Shown here: piece after piece, positions 62,192 through 64,000 of the stretch
Layout of the letters: every line of letters starts with the position of its first letter
Numbering within the stretch: the first letter of the stretch is position 1
Assembly: GCF_964273065.1 (NCBI RefSeq)
Contig: NZ_OZ186815.1
Span: forward strand, 5,580,001-5,644,000
Length of the DNA stretch: 64,000 nt
Reading direction: 5' to 3'
Origin: Nocardiopsis dassonvillei_B
Lineage (GTDB): Bacteria; Actinomycetota; Actinomycetes; Streptosporangiales; Streptosporangiaceae
Notes under the pieces: model-generated
Told to the model about the DNA's origin: nothing
The model's input: the letters and a program-made list of their open reading frames with translations, nothing else
Database searches by the model: none
Made by a program: the position numbers and the translations under genes

Positions 62192-64000
62192 ATGGGAAGA
62201 CCGGGAGCCCAACGCCGCGGCATCCGGGCGCAGCTCAACAGGATCGTGCTGATCCCGAGTATCACCTTCCTGGCCCTGTTCGTCGTGCTCAGCATGGCGA
62301 CCCTGGCCCAGGCCGTCTCCCTGCGCTCGGCCATGGCCGAGGGCAGGGCGGGCATCCACCTGGTCACCGCCCTCACCCGTCTGCAGGAGGAGCGCCGGCT
62401 GGCCGCCGGGTACCTGGCCGACCCCGGGGCCGGGACCCGCCAGGACCTGGCCGACCACGCCCGCCTCACCGACGGCGCCGTCGACACCGTCCGCGACCTG
62501 GACGGATCCCTCGGGGACCGGGGCGACCCCGACACCCCCGCCCTCACCGACGACCTCCTGACCTCCTTCGACACCGTCGCCGCGGTCCGCACCGCGGCCC
62601 TCACCGACCCCGCCGCCGCCGACCCCGACACCCTGCAGGCCTACACCGACGCGATCCACCGGGGCATCCGCCTCTACTCCGGCACCACCCGCTCCCTCGA
62701 CGACGGGCACGCCGCCGCCGAGGCCGCCGCCACGACCGACCTGCTCTGGGCCCAGGAGTCCTTCAGCCACGCCGACGCACTGGTCACCGCGGTCACGGCC
62801 CGCGGCGATCTCACCCGCGGCGAGCAGACCGAGATCACCGCGCTGCTCCACGACGCCCGCCTGCGGCTCGACACCGTCCACTCCGGCGACGACCCCCGGG
62901 GCGCCACCGCCGCGACCCTCGCCGAGAGCGGCGGGTGGCGGCGCCTCATGGAGATCGGCGACGCCGTCGGCACCCACGAGGCCCCCGCCGCCCTGGACCC
63001 GGTCACCGCCGAGATCGTCCGGGACGCCTCCCCGCCCGCGGGGCTGGCCGACTGGCGCTCCGCCGCCGACCCGGTCAACGCCGAACTGGCCGACCTCGCC
63101 GCCCGCCGGGCGGGGGACGTGGTCACCGCCACCGAGGCCGCCAGCGCCTGGATGCTCAGCCTCTCCGTCGGCGGCGGCATCACCTCCTTGTTCGCGGGCA
63201 CCGTCGCCTACGGGGTCGCCGCCCGCTCCGCCGGTCGCCTCACCAACCGGCTGGCCCGGCTGCGCGCCGAGACCCTGGGTACCGCCCGCGTCGACCTGCC
63301 CCGCATCGTGCGACGCCTGGAGGCCGGGGAGAGCGTCGACCCCGACACCGAGGTGAAGCAGCTCGACCACGGCGACGACGAGGTCGGCCAGGTCGCCGAC
63401 GCCTTCAACATCGCCCAGCGCACCGCGATCGCCGCCGCCGTCAAGCAGGCCGAGCTGCGCTCGGGGGTCAACCGGGTCTTCCTCGGCATCGCCCACCGCA
63501 ACCAGTCCCTGGTGCAGCGCCAGCTCCAGCTGCTGGACCGCATCGAGTGGGAGGAGGACGACCCCGACCTGCTGGAGAGCATCTTCCAGCTCGACCACCT
63601 GGCCACCCGGGGCCGCCGCCACGCCGAGAACCTCATCATCCTCGGCGGCTCCCGGCCCGGGCGCCGCTGGCGCCGGCCGATCCCGCTCATCGACATCCTG
63701 CGCGGGGCCGTCTCGGAGACCGAGGAGTACGCCCGGGTCCACGTCACCGCCGTACCCGAGCTCTCCCTGGCCGGTTCCGCCGTCGCCGACGTCATCCACC
63801 TGCTGGCCGAGCTGGTGGAGAACGCCACCGCCTACTCGCCCCCGCACACCGACGTCTCCATCTCCGCCGAGCCCGTGCCCAAGGGCGTGGCGATCGAGGT
63901 CGAGGACCGCGGGCTGGGCATGACCGAGGACGCCCTGGCCCGGGCCAACACCACCCTGAGCGAGGCACCCGAGTTCGACGTCATGGCACCGGGCACCGAC
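62192..64000 (+). CDS. CvnA-like nitrate/nitrite-sensing-type sensor kinase (partial, runs off right edge)
   Basis: 603 codons are visible without a stop. An N-terminal transmembrane helix (IVLIPSITFLALFVVLSMATLA) leads to a helical extracellular NIT-type domain. A second membrane segment (WMLSLSVGGGITSLFAGTVAYGVAA, about residue 325) and a HAMP-like linker follow. The kinase core has GIAHRNQSLVQRQLQLLDRIEWEEDDPDLL and the N-box ELVENATAYSPPHT with DRGLGMTEDALA. This is the architecture of Streptomyces conservon protein CvnA, so a roadblock protein (CvnB), CvnC and a Ras-like GTPase (CvnD) are expected just past the edge. ATG at 62192 follows GGAGGAG. Confidence 0.88.
   Translation, partial: MGRPGAQRRGIRAQLNRIVLIPSITFLALFVVLSMATLAQAVSLRSAMAEGRAGIHLVTALTRLQEERRLAAGYLADPGAGTRQDLADHARLTDGAVDTVRDLDGSLGDRGDPDTPALTDDLLTSFDTVAAVRTAALTDPAAADPDTLQAYTDAIHRGIRLYSGTTRSLDDGHAAAEAAATTDLLWAQESFSHADALVTAVTARGDLTRGEQTEITALLHDARLRLDTVHSGDDPRGATAATLAESGGWRRLMEIGDAVGTHEAPAALDPVTAEIVRDASPPAGLADWRSAADPVNAELADLAARRAGDVVTATEAASAWMLSLSVGGGITSLFAGTVAYGVAARSAGRLTNRLARLRAETLGTARVDLPRIVRRLEAGESVDPDTEVKQLDHGDDEVGQVADAFNIAQRTAIAAAVKQAELRSGVNRVFLGIAHRNQSLVQRQLQLLDRIEWEEDDPDLLESIFQLDHLATRGRRHAENLIILGGSRPGRRWRRPIPLIDILRGAVSETEEYARVHVTAVPELSLAGSAVADVIHLLAELVENATAYSPPHTDVSISAEPVPKGVAIEVEDRGLGMTEDALARANTTLSEAPEFDVMAPGTD

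Overview
This is a very GC-rich, gene-dense chromosomal segment from an actinomycete. BldD, the mycobacterial/Streptomyces-type integration host factor, a conservon-type (CvnA-like) sensor at the right edge, TANNNT-type -10 boxes, many GTG starts and long GC-rich hairpin terminators all point to a filamentous high-GC Gram-positive. A Nocardiopsis/Streptomyces-like organism is my inference; nothing in the sequence names a species. No tRNA or rRNA gene, insertion sequence, phage module or CRISPR array was seen. Almost everything is conserved core metabolism and information processing. The unusual content is in regulatory DNA and in a few degenerate proteins.

Layout. Positions 1-7000 hold mostly minus-strand accessory genes: an MDR quinone oxidoreductase behind a textbook SoxR box, an NmrA-type NAD(P)-binding protein, a DUF418 membrane protein, a polyprenyl diphosphate synthase, divergent metF, a GNAT acetyltransferase, an isolated LexA-type SOS box, and bldD. 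Positions 7400-18100 are the pyrimidine operon pyrR-pyrB-pyrC-carA-carB-pyrK-pyrD-pyrF, with a CRP-type palindrome and a PyrR-type hairpin in front and a run of hairpins before pyrF. Positions 18200-22700 hold sIHF, gmk, rpoZ, coaBC and metK. Positions 22800-28100 hold a DUF11-type surface protein, a DUF349 coiled-coil protein, an MBL hydrolase and aspS.

Positions 29000-35200 hold a PAS-GAF-SpoIIE phosphatase, rarA, a predicted pseudokinase and two small membrane proteins. Positions 35600-42900 carry alaS-ruvX-mltG-aroE; MltG has an exceptionally long disordered N-terminus with a 60-bp tandem repeat. Positions 42950-50900 carry infC (AUC start, attenuator-like leader)-rpmI-rplT, an SpoU rRNA methyltransferase, a PAS histidine kinase and pheST. 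Positions 51100-54800 form an amine-catabolism-like island (class III aminotransferase, MarR regulator, FAD amine-oxidase-like protein).

Positions 54870-61960 are the arginine operon argC-argJ-argB-argD-argF-argR-argH behind tandem ARG boxes. Its ArgJ is only 259 residues long and lacks both the autocleavage threonine and the oxyanion-hole threonine, so the acetyl-recycling step encoded here is probably dead. A sensor kinase of the CvnA type runs off the right edge.

How the genes work together. carAB supplies carbamoyl phosphate to both pyrB and argF. metF and metK belong to the one-carbon/methionine/SAM route. gmk, rpoZ, coaBC and the synthetases supply growth functions. The strongest leads are the pseudo-ArgJ, the structured pyrF leader, the SoxR, LexA, DosR and CRP-like operators, the pseudokinase and the MltG tail.
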